Positions 9,316 through 17,947 are shown, counted from the first letter of the stretch. The stretch is DNA of 64,000 nucleotides from Planococcus beigongshangi (GCF_016820495.1 NZ_JADHDU010000002.1:62001-126000); one strand, 5' to 3'. Notes: generated by a model not told the origin, from the letters alone. Numbers and translations are program-made.

Positions 9316-9525
9316 TTACTTTCTCATACTATCCTGCTGCTTGTTATTATACAGCGCATATAAATTGTAAATCGAAAAAATCACTGCAAGTGTCACGATA
9401 ATGATGGAAATGATCGGATATGCCGACGGACCGCTCTCCATTATTTGGATGATACGGGTGTAAATGATCCAGGGTCCGATGACCAGGATGAAAATATCAA
9501 GTGCTGTGCCTAATTTGGTTCTCAT
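9316..9525 (-). CDS. Small membrane protein (69 aa)
   Basis: Not recognised. Two transmembrane segments (about 8-25 and 35-56) and a polar Lys/Gln-rich C-terminus. GGAGGAAGT lies just upstream of the ATG on the minus strand. First gene of a two-gene unit with the 105-residue membrane protein. Confidence 0.55.
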   Translation of the reverse strand: MRTKLGTALDIFILVIGPWIIYTRIIQIMESGPSAYPIISIIIVTLAVIFSIYNLYALYNNKQQDSMRK

Positions 9526-9623
9526 GTACTTCCTCCAGTTGTATGGCTTATGCTCTTCTCATCTTATCAGAAAAAGAAGCGGTCCGGTCGTGAAATGGGA
9601 AAGTTTCAGGTGATGGTGCCCTT

Positions 9624-10013
9624 TCATCTATTAGCCCGGAGAGCCGTACCGGCCAAATCATGCGCTGCCCGGTTCTGGGAATCGGGTATCCATTTGATAA
9701 AACAATAAGAGAAATTTTTTGAAAGGTTCAGGGCTTCTTCGAGAAGCGGTTTGTAAAGCGGATTTTTGATGAATTCCTTTTCAAAAGCATCGGCCACAAC
9801 TTTGGAATCCGATTTCACCGATACCATTTCTGAGGTCAATCCAGCAGCAAGTTCAAGCCCTTTGACCAAAGCAGTGAACTCAGCTGTATGATTGTCCATT
9901 TCTCCGACAAATTCATTCCATTTGATCAATTGCCCTTCTCCCCGGATAAAAACACCGACAGCACTGACTTTGGGAGATCCCGCGGTTGCGGCATCGACAA
10001 ACACTTCAAGCAT
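9624..10013 (-). CDS. RNase HI-like protein (YpeP family)
   Basis: Reverse-transcriptase-like RNase H-fold protein of 129 residues. The four acidic positions of the RNase HI active site can be placed: Asp in FVDAATAG (7), Glu in HTAEFTALVKGL (45), Asp in VKSDSKVVA (about 70) and Asp in AAHDLAG (about 119). Matches in B. subtilis are YpeP and YpdQ, which lie in the same neighbourhood. It would cleave RNA in RNA/DNA hybrids if active. It starts 2 bp after the stop of the ypdP-type gene and is read with it, so the preQ1 element upstream may influence it through operon transcription. Confidence 0.75.
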   Translation of the reverse strand: MLEVFVDAATAGSPKVSAVGVFIRGEGQLIKWNEFVGEMDNHTAEFTALVKGLELAAGLTSEMVSVKSDSKVVADAFEKEFIKNPLYKPLLEEALNLSKNFSYCFIKWIPDSQNRAAHDLAGTALRANR

Positions 10014-10015
10014 GT

Positions 10016-10705
10016 CTACACCTTCTTTTCATCAAGTGGGGTAATCCATTTCGCGATATAGCCAAACGGGGTATCCATCACCGAAACGATAAACTTCAGA
10101 ACATAAGTGGATATGAAAATCTGCAGCCACACGTCGAACGGAAAAACACCGTAAAAAGCGATGCTGGTGAAAATCAGCGTATCGAGCAACTGGCTTATTA
10201 ACGTCGAACCATTATTGCGTATCCAAAATTGATTGTCTTTCGGGAAGATTTTCCGAAGAGCCGCAAAGATCAGGACATCGATATGCTGGCTGGCGAGATA
10301 GGCGATCATGCTGGCAATAGCTATCTGCGGGACGAGACCGAATATGGTTTCGAGTGAGCCATGGGCAAAATCACTGTCATCGGCGATGAATTTCAATCCG
10401 AATTGCATGGCGATGACCATGACAAGCAGGGAAGTGAAACCGAGCCATACAGCTTTTTTGGCTTCTTTTTTACCATACTTCTCGTTCAGGATATCTGTAG
10501 CAAGAAAGGTCGAAGCATAGAGGCTGTTTCCAAGGGTCGCCGTCAGCCCGATGATTTCGATCGTTTTTGTGACCTGGATATTGGCAAGGATCGTGGACAT
10601 TGCCACCCAGGCGAACAATCCCGTCTTGCCGAAAACCTTATACATGATGATGAGCATTGCAAAATTGGCCACGGCAAAGCCGAGGCCCCAGAATTCATTG
10701 AACAA
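10016..10705 (-). CDS. ypdP: Queuosine precursor transporter (YhhQ/YpdP family)
   Basis: Integral membrane protein of 229 residues for uptake of preQ0/preQ1-type queuosine precursors. Six or so hydrophobic helices are visible, with the family-typical LTATLGNSLYASTFLATD segment near residue 45 and NEKYGKKEA after it. The frame is open far upstream, but TTG at 10705 is the likely start: AAGGAGG stands 8 nt before it and the resulting N-terminus matches the usual family length. The upstream leader folds as a preQ1-I riboswitch whose 3' tail runs into this Shine-Dalgarno, giving direct regulatory support for the function. It is followed by the RNase H-like gene. Confidence 0.9.
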   Translation of the reverse strand: MFNEFWGLGFAVANFAMLIIMYKVFGKTGLFAWVAMSTILANIQVTKTIEIIGLTATLGNSLYASTFLATDILNEKYGKKEAKKAVWLGFTSLLVMVIAMQFGLKFIADDSDFAHGSLETIFGLVPQIAIASMIAYLASQHIDVLIFAALRKIFPKDNQFWIRNNGSTLISQLLDTLIFTSIAFYGVFPFDVWLQIFISTYVLKFIVSVMDTPFGYIAKWITPLDEKKV

Positions 10706-10713
10706 ATTGATTT

Positions 10714-10753
10714 CCTCCTTAGTTTTGGTAAAGCGGGAGTTCACGAACCGCTT
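10714..10753 (-). promoter_or_regulatory. preQ1-I riboswitch
   Basis: Read on the minus strand: a 6-bp P1 stem AAGCGG/CCGCTT, a loop starting TTC, then an A-rich tail ending AAAACTAAGG that overlaps the AAGGAGG ribosome binding site of the queuosine-precursor transporter gene. Stem length, loop start and the tail are those of preQ1-I aptamers. The tail overlapping the Shine-Dalgarno implies translational repression when preQ1 is bound. Inferred from pattern and gene context. Confidence 0.75.
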
Positions 10754-10850
10754 GGATACTAAATATCCTTTGACAGTATAACTATTATTGGAATAAATAA
10801 CAAACAAGTAGTAAAATGAAAAAACGGCAATTCTATTAAGAGGTGACTGC

Positions 10851-11045
10851 GTGAATAAAACATCGATTATCAATGAAATAGATGAAATGCTGACTGCGTA
10901 TTGCGAAGGATGTTTCGTCAAAGCGCAAATTCGCAAAGACAACGGGAAAACGGCCGCACACCGTTTTTGCATCAGCAACTGTACAATTGGGACACAGCTG
11001 CAATTTTTGGGCAATGAACTGAATAAGCACGGCAACAAAAAATAA
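10851..11045 (+). CDS. ypeQ: YpeQ-like small zinc-finger protein
   Basis: A 64-residue protein with Cys residues in YCEGCFV (18, 21), a downstream HRFC (His-Cys) and CISNC pair, consistent with a single zinc-binding module of the DUF2602 type. B. subtilis YpeQ, in the same neighbourhood, has the same layout. GTG start with AGAGGTGA upstream. It is divergent from the transporter gene, so the region at 10754-10850 must hold two promoters. Molecular role unknown. Confidence 0.7.
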   Translation: MNKTSIINEIDEMLTAYCEGCFVKAQIRKDNGKTAAHRFCISNCTIGTQLQFLGNELNKHGNKK

Positions 11046-11082
11046 AAAAGCAGGAACGGACAATCCCGTTTCTGCTTTTTTT
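11044..11082. terminator. Bidirectional intrinsic terminator
   Basis: AAAAAAGCAGGAACGG pairs with CCCGTTTCTGCTTTTTT (one internal mismatch). It serves ypeQ and, on minus, cspD. Confidence 0.85.
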
Positions 11083-11103
11083 GTGATTATTTTTAAGTTG
11101 AAA

Positions 11104-11313
11104 TTATTCCGAGTCCAGCTGGACTACATTTGCGGCTTGAGGACCACGATTTCCGTCAATAATCTCGAATGAGACGGGTTTGCCTTCCTGCAATGTGCGA
11201 AAACCTTCGCCGGTGATACCTGTAAAGTGGACGAACACGTCATCGCCATCATTATACTCGATGAAACCATAACCTTTTTCTGCGTTAAACCATTTGACCG
11301 TTCCTTGGTGCAT
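11104..11313 (-). CDS. cspD: Cold-shock protein CspD-like
   Basis: Single OB-fold cold-shock domain of 69 residues that binds single-stranded RNA/DNA and acts as an RNA chaperone. RNP1 (KGYGFIE) and RNP2 (VFVHF) are intact. It is preceded by GAGGGGGAA and a leader of about 60 nt from a consensus promoter. The location next to ypeQ and ypgQ matches the cspD locus of B. subtilis. It is one of three cold-shock-domain genes in the window. Confidence 0.93.
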   Translation of the reverse strand: MHQGTVKWFNAEKGYGFIEYNDGDDVFVHFTGITGEGFRTLQEGKPVSFEIIDGNRGPQAANVVQLDSE

Positions 11314-11379
11314 GCACGTTCCCCCTCAGTATTGAGTACTTTCGTGGTACCATTAATATAGTACTAATGGATGGCTTAT

Positions 11380-11408
11380 ACTATACACGAAGCCCGTCAA
11401 ACCGTCAA
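11380..11408 (-). promoter_or_regulatory. SigA-type promoter of cspD
   Basis: On the minus strand TTGACG, a 17-nt spacer and TATAGT. The predicted start, about 60 nt before the gene, leaves a leader containing a CCATTA/TAATGG stem. Confidence 0.7.
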
Positions 11409-11467
11409 TTTGATGTGGGTGCGGCTTAAACGGGAGACAATTGCCAGGGCATGGAAGGAGAGCTGAT

Positions 11468-12103
11468 ATGTCAAAAACTATTATTGAAAAATGCAAAACA
11501 CAGGTAAAAACGATTTATGATACTTTCGATGCGAGCCATGACTGGCAGCATATTGAACGGATGCTCCACAATGCTGCAGAAATTATGGAAAATGAATCTG
11601 CAGACCGGTTTGTAGTGGAGCTTGCGATCCTGCTGCACGATGTCTCCGATCCGAAATACTGTAAAGAAGGTGAAAATCCTGAAGAAGAGATCCTCTCTTC
11701 TTTGTCTCTTCCTGAAGATCAGCAGAACCTGATAAAGCGGATCATCCGCCAGGTTTCCTTCAAAGGCGGCAACGGGGAGGCGCCTGCAAGCACCGAAGCG
11801 AAGATTGTCCAGGACGCTGACCGGCTGGATGCCATCGGTGCAGTCGGGATTGCCCGGACATTTGCATATGGCGGAGCAAAAGGGCGCAGTCTTTATGACT
11901 GGTCAGAAAGACCAAGAGCTGAAATGACGGAAGAGGAATACCGAAACAAGCCGACGAGCAGCGCGACTCATTTTTATGAAAAGTTATTGCTGTTGAAAGA
12001 CCGCATGAATACGGAGACAGGGAAGCAAATAGCTGATGAACGCCATCAATTTATGCTATCCTTTTTAGAGCAACTTAAAAAAGAAACGGATGGTAATGCA
12101 TGA
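11468..12103 (+). CDS. ypgQ: HD-domain phosphohydrolase (YpgQ-like)
   Basis: HD-superfamily metal-dependent phosphohydrolase of 211 residues. The metal ligands are seen in HDWQH (about 26-30), LLHDVSD (HD pair about 57-58) and QDADRLDAIG (Asp about 121). B. subtilis YpgQ has the same length and context, and biochemical work on the family indicates Mn2+-dependent (d)NTP pyrophosphohydrolase activity. ATG 11468 has AAGGAG 7 nt upstream. The stop overlaps the start of the ABC-F gene (ATGA), so translation is coupled. Confidence 0.85.
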   Translation: MSKTIIEKCKTQVKTIYDTFDASHDWQHIERMLHNAAEIMENESADRFVVELAILLHDVSDPKYCKEGENPEEEILSSLSLPEDQQNLIKRIIRQVSFKGGNGEAPASTEAKIVQDADRLDAIGAVGIARTFAYGGAKGRSLYDWSERPRAEMTEEEYRNKPTSSATHFYEKLLLLKDRMNTETGKQIADERHQFMLSFLEQLKKETDGNA

Positions 12104-13983
12104 GCCACTTAAATATTACGAAACTGACCAAGACGGTCGGAGCCAAAACTTTATTCAAAGATGTTGAATTTACGTTATATCCTGGAGACCGTGCCGGATT
12201 GATCGGAGTCAACGGAACAGGCAAGTCGACATTGATGTCGATCATTGCCGGAGAAATGGATGCGGATTCGATTGCAATGGATCATCCGAAAAAATATGAC
12301 ATCACCTATTTGAAGCAGGAGCCGGAATTCGATGAATCGCTGACTGTGCTCGAGACGGTCTTCTCAGGCGATTCACCGATCCTGCAGCTTAACCGGTCAT
12401 ATGAAGAAGCGCTGAAAAACATGATGACCGATTCCAGTTCAACTGAACTTCAGGATGAACTCATGAAAATCCAGGAAGGCATGGAGCGTGAAAACGCCTG
12501 GGATATCAACGCCCTGGCAAAAACCGCGCTGACGAAACTGGGCATCGATATGTACGATCAGCCGATAGGCGAATTATCAGGCGGCCAGCGTAAGCGTGTC
12601 GCTTTGGCGAAAGCTCTGATCGAGCCGGCAGACCTGATCCTGCTGGATGAGCCGACCAACCATCTGGACGCCCTGTCCACTGAATGGCTGCAGGAAACTT
12701 TGCTGCGCATGAATTCGGCCATGCTATTCGTAACGCATGACCGGTATTTCCTGGACGCGGTATCGACGCATATCTTTGAGATTGCGGATCAGACGATGTA
12801 TACACATAAAGGGAATTACGGCGATTACCTTGAAAACCGTGCCCTGCGGGAAGAGATGGCTGCCGCTTCACAGCAAAAGCTTGAAAACCGTTTCCGTTCT
12901 GAATTGAAATGGATCCGCCGCGGAGCGAAAGCACGGTCGACCAAACAGAAGGCCAGAATCCAGCGCTTCGACGAAATAAAAGAGAATGTGCAGAAAGAAA
13001 ATGACAACACTTCATTGGAACTGTCTATGCAGAGCCAGCGTCTTGGCAAAAAAATCATCGAAGGTGAAAATCTCGGCATGTCTTTTGGCGACAAACATAT
13101 TTTCAGCGGATTCGACTTCCTGTTGCAGGGAGGAGACCGCATAGGTATCGTCGGACCGAACGGCGCAGGGAAATCCACTCTGATGAAATTGATTTCGGGG
13201 GATTACGAGCCGACAGAAGGCACACTGGAATACGGCAGCACGGTCAAAATCGCCCATTTCACACAGCACCTTCCGGAGATGAATGAAAACCAGCGCATGA
13301 TTGAATATATCCAGGAGATCTCGAATGATTACGAAGCGGCAAAAGGCGTCCGTCTGTCAGCCACCCAAATGCTGGAGCGCTTCCTGTTTCCTTCGAATGG
13401 CCACGGCACACAAATTGGCAAATTATCAGGTGGGGAGCGCAAGCGGCTATACTTGTTGAAGCTGCTGATGGAACAGCCGAATATCCTGTTGCTGGATGAG
13501 CCGACAAACGATCTCGATATCCAGACTCTCGGTGTCCTGGAAGACTTCCTCGAGAACTTCCCGGGCGTCGTGCTGACGATTTCGCATGACCGCTTTTTCC
13601 TTGACCGCATCGCACATAAGCTATGGACGACCGGTACGGGCAAAATTGTGGAATACCAGGGCCTCTATTCGGAATTCATCAAAGAAAAGCCAGGCGCGTT
13701 AACGGAAGACAATAAAATTCCGGTAGAAGCCCTGTCACCGGAAAAGCCGAAAGCGGCGCCGAAAAAGAAGATGACCTATAAAGAACAATTGGAATACGAT
13801 ACGATTCTGGAAGATATCTCTTCTTTGGAATCAAAAATTGAAGAGCGCGAGAAAGAAATGGCGGCAGCAGGTGCGGATTACGATAAACTGCGGACACTGA
13901 CTGCGGAAATCGATGACCTCACAGCACAATACGACGCCAAACTTGAACGCTGGACTTATCTTCAGGAGCTGGCTGAGGGGTAA
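12100..13983 (+). CDS. ABC-F family ATPase (Uup/YfmR type)
   Basis: Soluble ABC-F protein of 627 residues, ribosome-associated, with no membrane domain. Two ATPase cassettes: Walker A GVNGTGKST (about 39-47) and GPNGAGKST (about 352-360), signatures LSGGQRKR and LSGGERKR, and Walker B LLDEPTNHLD and LLDEPTNDLD. The inter-domain linker (about 240-300) is the Arg/Lys-rich helical arm, and a C-terminal coiled coil (about 560-627) is present, as in Uup/YfmR. Such proteins resolve stalled ribosomes or help translation of difficult motifs. Its overlap with ypgQ suggests co-expression. Confidence 0.88.
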   Translation: MSHLNITKLTKTVGAKTLFKDVEFTLYPGDRAGLIGVNGTGKSTLMSIIAGEMDADSIAMDHPKKYDITYLKQEPEFDESLTVLETVFSGDSPILQLNRSYEEALKNMMTDSSSTELQDELMKIQEGMERENAWDINALAKTALTKLGIDMYDQPIGELSGGQRKRVALAKALIEPADLILLDEPTNHLDALSTEWLQETLLRMNSAMLFVTHDRYFLDAVSTHIFEIADQTMYTHKGNYGDYLENRALREEMAAASQQKLENRFRSELKWIRRGAKARSTKQKARIQRFDEIKENVQKENDNTSLELSMQSQRLGKKIIEGENLGMSFGDKHIFSGFDFLLQGGDRIGIVGPNGAGKSTLMKLISGDYEPTEGTLEYGSTVKIAHFTQHLPEMNENQRMIEYIQEISNDYEAAKGVRLSATQMLERFLFPSNGHGTQIGKLSGGERKRLYLLKLLMEQPNILLLDEPTNDLDIQTLGVLEDFLENFPGVVLTISHDRFFLDRIAHKLWTTGTGKIVEYQGLYSEFIKEKPGALTEDNKIPVEALSPEKPKAAPKKKMTYKEQLEYDTILEDISSLESKIEEREKEMAAAGADYDKLRTLTAEIDDLTAQYDAKLERWTYLQELAEG

Positions 13984-14077
13984 AAACGCAAACTGATATA
14001 AATTGTCTTACAAAACCTGCGGAATCGATATTTCTGGCAGAAACTTTTAGAGATCATATTAACAGGGGGGATTTTTT

Positions 14078-15211
14078 GTGAAAATCAAAACGATTGAACC
14101 TACACCAAGCCCGAATACGATGAAAGTGATCATCGATCAGGAATTGCCATTTGGGAAAAGCCATAATTATAATACGGGCAATCTGGAAGGGGCGCCCGCT
14201 GAAATCCAGGCGATCCTCGCGATCGAAGGGGTCAAGGGTGTGTATCATGTTGCAGATTTCCTTGCAGTGGAACGCATCGCCAAATTCGGCTGGGAAAATA
14301 TTCTGGCAGACGTACGGAAAGCGCTGGGGGAGAACAGTGAAGGCCCTGGTGCTGAGATTGAATTGGATGAGCATTACGGCGAAGTCTATGTACATGTACA
14401 GGAATTCAAAGGCATCCCGCTGCAGGTGAAAGTCTTCGACAACAGTTCGGAACAGCGATTTGGCATGCCTGAGCGGTTTGTGGCGGCAATGAGCATCGTC
14501 ATGGACCCGACGGAAGAAAATTATCTGCTGCAGCGCAAATGGGCAGATTACGGCGTACGCTACGGTGAAAAAGAAGAAATCGGAAAAAATGTGGTTGAGG
14601 AAATCGAAGCTGCTTATCCCCAGGAGCGCCTGGATGCCCTCACACAAACAAAAGATGCGGAGGAACAGGCAGAAGCAGTTCGCGGCCGCAAAGTAACTGT
14701 GGCGGAATTTGACGCACCTGACTGGGAAACGAGATTCCAGTTGCTTGATCAGATGATCGAAGCCGACCTGGAAGATCTGCCGCTTCTCGGCAAGGCACTT
14801 GATGACGAGAAGATGTCTATCCGCCGGCAGGCTGCGATTTATCTCGGAGATATTGACGATAAAGCAGTTGTTCCCTATGTTGAACACGCGATGCGAGATA
14901 AAAGCTGGGCAGTGCGCAGAACTGCTGGCGATACGATCAGTGATTTGGGCTTTGAAGAGTTCGAACCGATCATGATCGAAACATTGAAAGACAAAAACAA
15001 GCTTGTCCGCTGGCGTGCGGCGATGTTCCTTTATGAAACGGGAACAGAAGCTGCGCTGCCCGCTTTGAAAGAAGCGGAAAATGATCCGGAATTTGAAGTG
15101 AAACTGCAGATCAAAATGGCGATCGCCCGGATTGAGCAGGGTGATGAAGCGGAAGGCTCAGTATGGAAACAGATGACAGAAGCGCGGCAGGCAATGAAAG
15201 ATCAAAAATAA
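14078..15211 (+). CDS. ypgR: CvfC/YpgR-family protein with NfuN and HEAT-like repeats
   Basis: Protein of 377 residues. The N-terminal 85 or so residues form an Nfu/NifU N-terminal domain (TIEPTPSPNTMKV, then a conserved VKGVYHVADF strand). The C-terminal part (about 225-365) has alpha-helical HEAT/PBS-type repeats with repeated RRQAAIYLGD, VRRTAGDTISDLG and VRWRAAMFL phrases. The layout is that of S. aureus conserved virulence factor C and B. subtilis YpgR. The biochemical role is unknown; the domain content suggests a scaffold or Fe-S-related adaptor. GTG start with AGGGGGG upstream. Own terminator. Confidence 0.8.
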   Translation: MKIKTIEPTPSPNTMKVIIDQELPFGKSHNYNTGNLEGAPAEIQAILAIEGVKGVYHVADFLAVERIAKFGWENILADVRKALGENSEGPGAEIELDEHYGEVYVHVQEFKGIPLQVKVFDNSSEQRFGMPERFVAAMSIVMDPTEENYLLQRKWADYGVRYGEKEEIGKNVVEEIEAAYPQERLDALTQTKDAEEQAEAVRGRKVTVAEFDAPDWETRFQLLDQMIEADLEDLPLLGKALDDEKMSIRRQAAIYLGDIDDKAVVPYVEHAMRDKSWAVRRTAGDTISDLGFEEFEPIMIETLKDKNKLVRWRAAMFLYETGTEAALPALKEAENDPEFEVKLQIKMAIARIEQGDEAEGSVWKQMTEARQAMKDQK

Positions 15212-15229
15212 AAGGTGAAGTTGTTCCAA

Positions 15230-15264
15230 AGCCAGCGGCAAGCTATGCCGCTGGCTATTTTTTT
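15230..15264 (+). terminator. Intrinsic terminator
   Basis: AGCCAGCGGCA pairs perfectly with TGCCGCTGGCT, 5-nt loop, then a run of T. Confidence 0.92.
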
Positions 15265-15377
15265 ATTGCCGTAACCCCAGTTTTACTGAAGCAGGATGTT
15301 TTCGGGTAAGCATAAAGAGGTATTAGCTTTTGAAACAGCTTTTATCTCTAAGCGAGAATTTCAAGGAGGGATTTCGG

Positions 15378-15677
15378 ATGGAAGGGAATATATTTTCGAT
15401 TGAAATAATTTACCAGGGGAAGTACGAATCGTGGGATTTCAGAAATGAAGTTGCGCGTGATGAACTCTACGATAAAATTCTGGAGAAATTCAATTCACAT
15501 GCAATAGCTGATAAGGAAAGCGACGTGGATGATACCCAGATCCTGCAATTATCCGCCACAAGCCTGAAGATCAAGGAAGACGGTGAAGTGGATCAGCAAG
15601 TTCCTTATGAATGGTATGATGCAGACCAATTTGAGGAGCTGCTTTCCTATATTAATAATGAATATCCTAAATATTAG
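15378..15677 (+). CDS. Small hypothetical protein (99 aa)
   Basis: Not recognised. A 99-residue, acidic, cytosolic protein with alternating beta-type stretches and a D/E-rich middle. ATG 15378 has AAGGAGG 8 nt upstream; the frame is open further up but without a ribosome binding site. No terminator is obvious before brxA 97 bp later, only a GC hairpin at 15728-15746. Confidence 0.6.
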   Translation: MEGNIFSIEIIYQGKYESWDFRNEVARDELYDKILEKFNSHAIADKESDVDDTQILQLSATSLKIKEDGEVDQQVPYEWYDADQFEELLSYINNEYPKY

Positions 15678-15727
15678 AACGGTATGCATGAAATCACCCA
15701 AGCTATCCGTTAGAATAGAAGAAGAGA

Positions 15728-15746
15728 CTCCCGGGTTATCCGGGAG
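15728..15746. other. GC hairpin in front of brxA
   Basis: CTCCCGG and CCGGGAG enclose a 5-nt loop; no T-run follows on plus. It may shape the brxA leader or stabilise the upstream 3' end. Confidence 0.4.
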
Positions 15747-15773
15747 AGTATAAACGATAAGGTGGTAAATGTG

Positions 15774-16208
15774 ATGAATGCATACGATGAATATATGAAA
15801 GGCATTGTTACACCGATGCGCAAGGAATTGACAGATCACGGGTTCAAGGAATTACTGACTGCAGATGATGTCAATGCACATGTCAGCGAAGCTACCGGAA
15901 CGACTCTTGCGGTCATTAACTCGGTCTGCGGATGTGCGGCCAGCCTTGCACGCCCCGGCGTTATCGAAGCGCTGGAGAAAGCGGCAGTAAAGCCCGATCA
16001 TCTGGTGACGGTTTTTGCTGGACAGGATAAGGAAGCGACTGCGCAGATGCGCAGCTATTTTGAAGATGTCCCGCCTTCTTCACCGTCGATCGCAGTATTG
16101 AAAGACGGCCAGCTAGCCCATTTCATCCCGCGTGAACAGATTGAAGACCATTCGGTAGAGCACATCCGTGACCAATTGGCGCAGGCTTTGGAGCAGGTTG
16201 CAGAATAA
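15774..16208 (+). CDS. brxA: Bacilliredoxin BrxA (YphP)
   Basis: Thioredoxin-fold protein of 144 residues that removes bacillithiol from S-bacillithiolated proteins. The signature CGC active site is visible as SVCGCAAS (Cys51 and Cys53), and the family DUF1094 pattern continues with ARPGV. ATG 15774 follows ATAAGGTGGT. Its stop shares a base with the start of the methyltransferase gene, so the pair is translationally coupled. It implies that the organism makes bacillithiol. Confidence 0.92.
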   Translation: MNAYDEYMKGIVTPMRKELTDHGFKELLTADDVNAHVSEATGTTLAVINSVCGCAASLARPGVIEALEKAAVKPDHLVTVFAGQDKEATAQMRSYFEDVPPSSPSIAVLKDGQLAHFIPREQIEDHSVEHIRDQLAQALEQVAE

Positions 16209-16981
16209 TGGGGACGGTCGTCACTACTGCATACCGGCCGACTGCAAAGACGATCGCTGATGCGGAGCGGATAGCTGCAGATTTAGGGATTCCTTTCATC
16301 AGCCGCAACAAACGGCCGATTGAAGCTTTGCATATGGAGGAACGATCGGATGTAATCGTGGCAATGAATGAGCGGCTTGAGCTTTACCCTTTGGGAAAAG
16401 CGGAGCCGTTCTTTTTTCATCCGAATTCAGCAGCGTTCCGTACCAAACGTCCGCTGGCATCAGATCCGCTCATTGAAATCTCAGGTTTACAGCCGGGTGA
16501 ACGTTTTCTCGACTGCACACTCGGAATGGCTTCCGATGCGCTCACGGTCTCACAGTGGCTTGGAGCTGGCGGGAAAGTAGTGGGCTGTGAAAGCAATCCG
16601 ATCATCGCCTTCATTATCAAGGAAGGGCTGAAGAGCTACAGCATGATGCCGCATCTGACAGAGGCTATGCAGCGGATCGAAGTGGAAGCCGCTGATGCTG
16701 TTGAATACTTGAAGAGTCAGGAAGATGACAGTTTCGATGTCATTTATATGGATCCGATGTTTACAGAGGCGATTGCGGAATCATCGAATTTTTCCCCGGT
16801 CCGAAACACTGCCGATATGGGGCAGCTGACAGGGGAATGGGTAGCGGAAGCCAAGAGGGTTGCGCGCAGAGCCGTTGTCTTAAAAGCCCATTTCCGTTCA
16901 ACGGATTTCGAGGCATTCGGTTTCAAGCGGCGCATCCGGCCGAATACGAAATTCCATTATGGGGTCATCCAGACCGGATGA
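16208..16981 (+). CDS. ypiP: YpiP-like class I SAM-dependent methyltransferase
   Basis: Protein of 257 residues with a Rossmann methyltransferase core in the second half: motif I FLDCTLGMASDALT (about 98-111), acidic VVGCESNP after strand 2, and DVIYMDPMF as the motif IV-type DPPY-like site (about 178-186), suggesting an RNA or DNA substrate. B. subtilis YpiP lies in the same position. Coupled to brxA by a 1-bp overlap. Substrate unknown. Confidence 0.8.
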   Translation: MGTVVTTAYRPTAKTIADAERIAADLGIPFISRNKRPIEALHMEERSDVIVAMNERLELYPLGKAEPFFFHPNSAAFRTKRPLASDPLIEISGLQPGERFLDCTLGMASDALTVSQWLGAGGKVVGCESNPIIAFIIKEGLKSYSMMPHLTEAMQRIEVEAADAVEYLKSQEDDSFDVIYMDPMFTEAIAESSNFSPVRNTADMGQLTGEWVAEAKRVARRAVVLKAHFRSTDFEAFGFKRRIRPNTKFHYGVIQTG

Positions 16982-16986
16982 AATAA

Positions 16987-17028
16987 AACAGCCTCTCCTG
17001 AATGCCAGGAGAGGCTGTTCCATTTTTT
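16987..17028 (+). terminator. Intrinsic terminator
   Basis: A 14-bp perfect stem (AACAGCCTCTCCTG and complement), 5-nt loop, T-run after two intervening bases. Confidence 0.9.
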
Positions 17029-17031
17029 GCA

Positions 17032-17109
17032 TTAGTCAGTAAAGCTCAATGACGTCAGATAAACGAGCATAAGCAGCAGGCCTATTCCGATTAAAATTGA
17101 AGTATCCAT
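17032..17109 (-). CDS. Single-pass membrane microprotein (25 aa)
   Basis: Too short for routine calling. On the minus strand ATG is preceded by AGGAGG with a 6-7 nt gap, a near-ideal ribosome binding site. The 25 residues (MDTSILIGIGLLLMLVYLTS then LSFTD) form one transmembrane helix with an acidic tail. It lies between the ypiP terminator and the divergent ypjP gene, where nothing else is encoded. The strong initiation signal and uninterrupted hydrophobic helix support a real small membrane protein; the function is unknown. An alternative is chance hydrophobic sequence. Confidence 0.6.
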   Translation of the reverse strand: MDTSILIGIGLLLMLVYLTSLSFTD

Positions 17110-17257
17110 GAAAATTCCTCCTTTTCGAAAAAAACAGCGCATAATTGCTGTATTTATTGTACAATGAATTTCAAGAAGATGAAACCTTTACCAGATTAAT
17201 TCGTATAATTAAACACAGTTGTTTACAAATTGTTCGAAATTGAAGGGTGAATATGAG

Positions 17258-17851
17258 ATGAAAAATTGGTGGCAGAAATCGCTCGTTGTGACAGTGGCAG
17301 TCCTCACACTCGGCATGATCTCTCCAAACCACACGATTTGGGAGAACCTGCTCGAAGATAAGACGGAACTGAAAACACACGCCGAAAAAAGTCAGAATAG
17401 TCAAACTGCATATGATTGGCTGGACCCGTCCGAATTCTATTACAGCAATCCTTCCATTCTGGAATCATTCCAGCAGGAAGCTGAAGAGCAGGCGTATATG
17501 AAATTCGGTTCACGCATCGGACCGGTCATCGAAGATGAGTTCAAGAACGAGATTCTGCCGAACATCCAGCAGGCGATCGACCTTCATCTTGCGCAAGTGG
17601 ATGGGGACGATCTCCGCAGACTGGCCATTTCACAGAAACCATCCGGCAGCCATTCCGAAAAAATATTTCACATTTACGACACAGAAACCAATAAGGATAA
17701 GATCCGCTTCCATGTAAGGACGGAGAAAAAGCCCCAGGAAGGCTATTATTTCAATTTCCATTACCATCTGGAAGACGATGACTTTCAGCAGCATATCACT
17801 CTGGGAGACATCTATTGGTCTAAAAACACACCTCCAAAATGGCTGTCCTGA
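17258..17851 (+). CDS. ypjP: YpjP-like secreted or membrane-anchored protein
   Basis: A 197-residue protein with an N-terminal signal-like segment (WWQKSLVVTVAVLTLGM, about 3-19), then a mostly hydrophilic domain ending in a Tyr/Phe/His-rich strand region. Length, N-terminus and position just before thyA match B. subtilis YpjP, of unknown function. ATG 17258 is chosen: GAAGGGTGA lies upstream and the signal segment then starts at once. Own terminator. Confidence 0.75.
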   Translation: MKNWWQKSLVVTVAVLTLGMISPNHTIWENLLEDKTELKTHAEKSQNSQTAYDWLDPSEFYYSNPSILESFQQEAEEQAYMKFGSRIGPVIEDEFKNEILPNIQQAIDLHLAQVDGDDLRRLAISQKPSGSHSEKIFHIYDTETNKDKIRFHVRTEKKPQEGYYFNFHYHLEDDDFQQHITLGDIYWSKNTPPKWLS

Positions 17852-17885
17852 CCGACAGCGTCCAAACTTTTGAATTACCGCGTCA

Positions 17886-17914
17886 AAACCGTTAGAACTC
17901 TTAACGGTTTTTTT
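17886..17914 (+). terminator. Intrinsic terminator
   Basis: AAACCGTTA pairs with TAACGGTTT, followed by T. Located between ypjP and thyA. Confidence 0.85.
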
Positions 17915-17947
17915 GTTATGATTGAACGTATAATGGAGGCGAATGAA

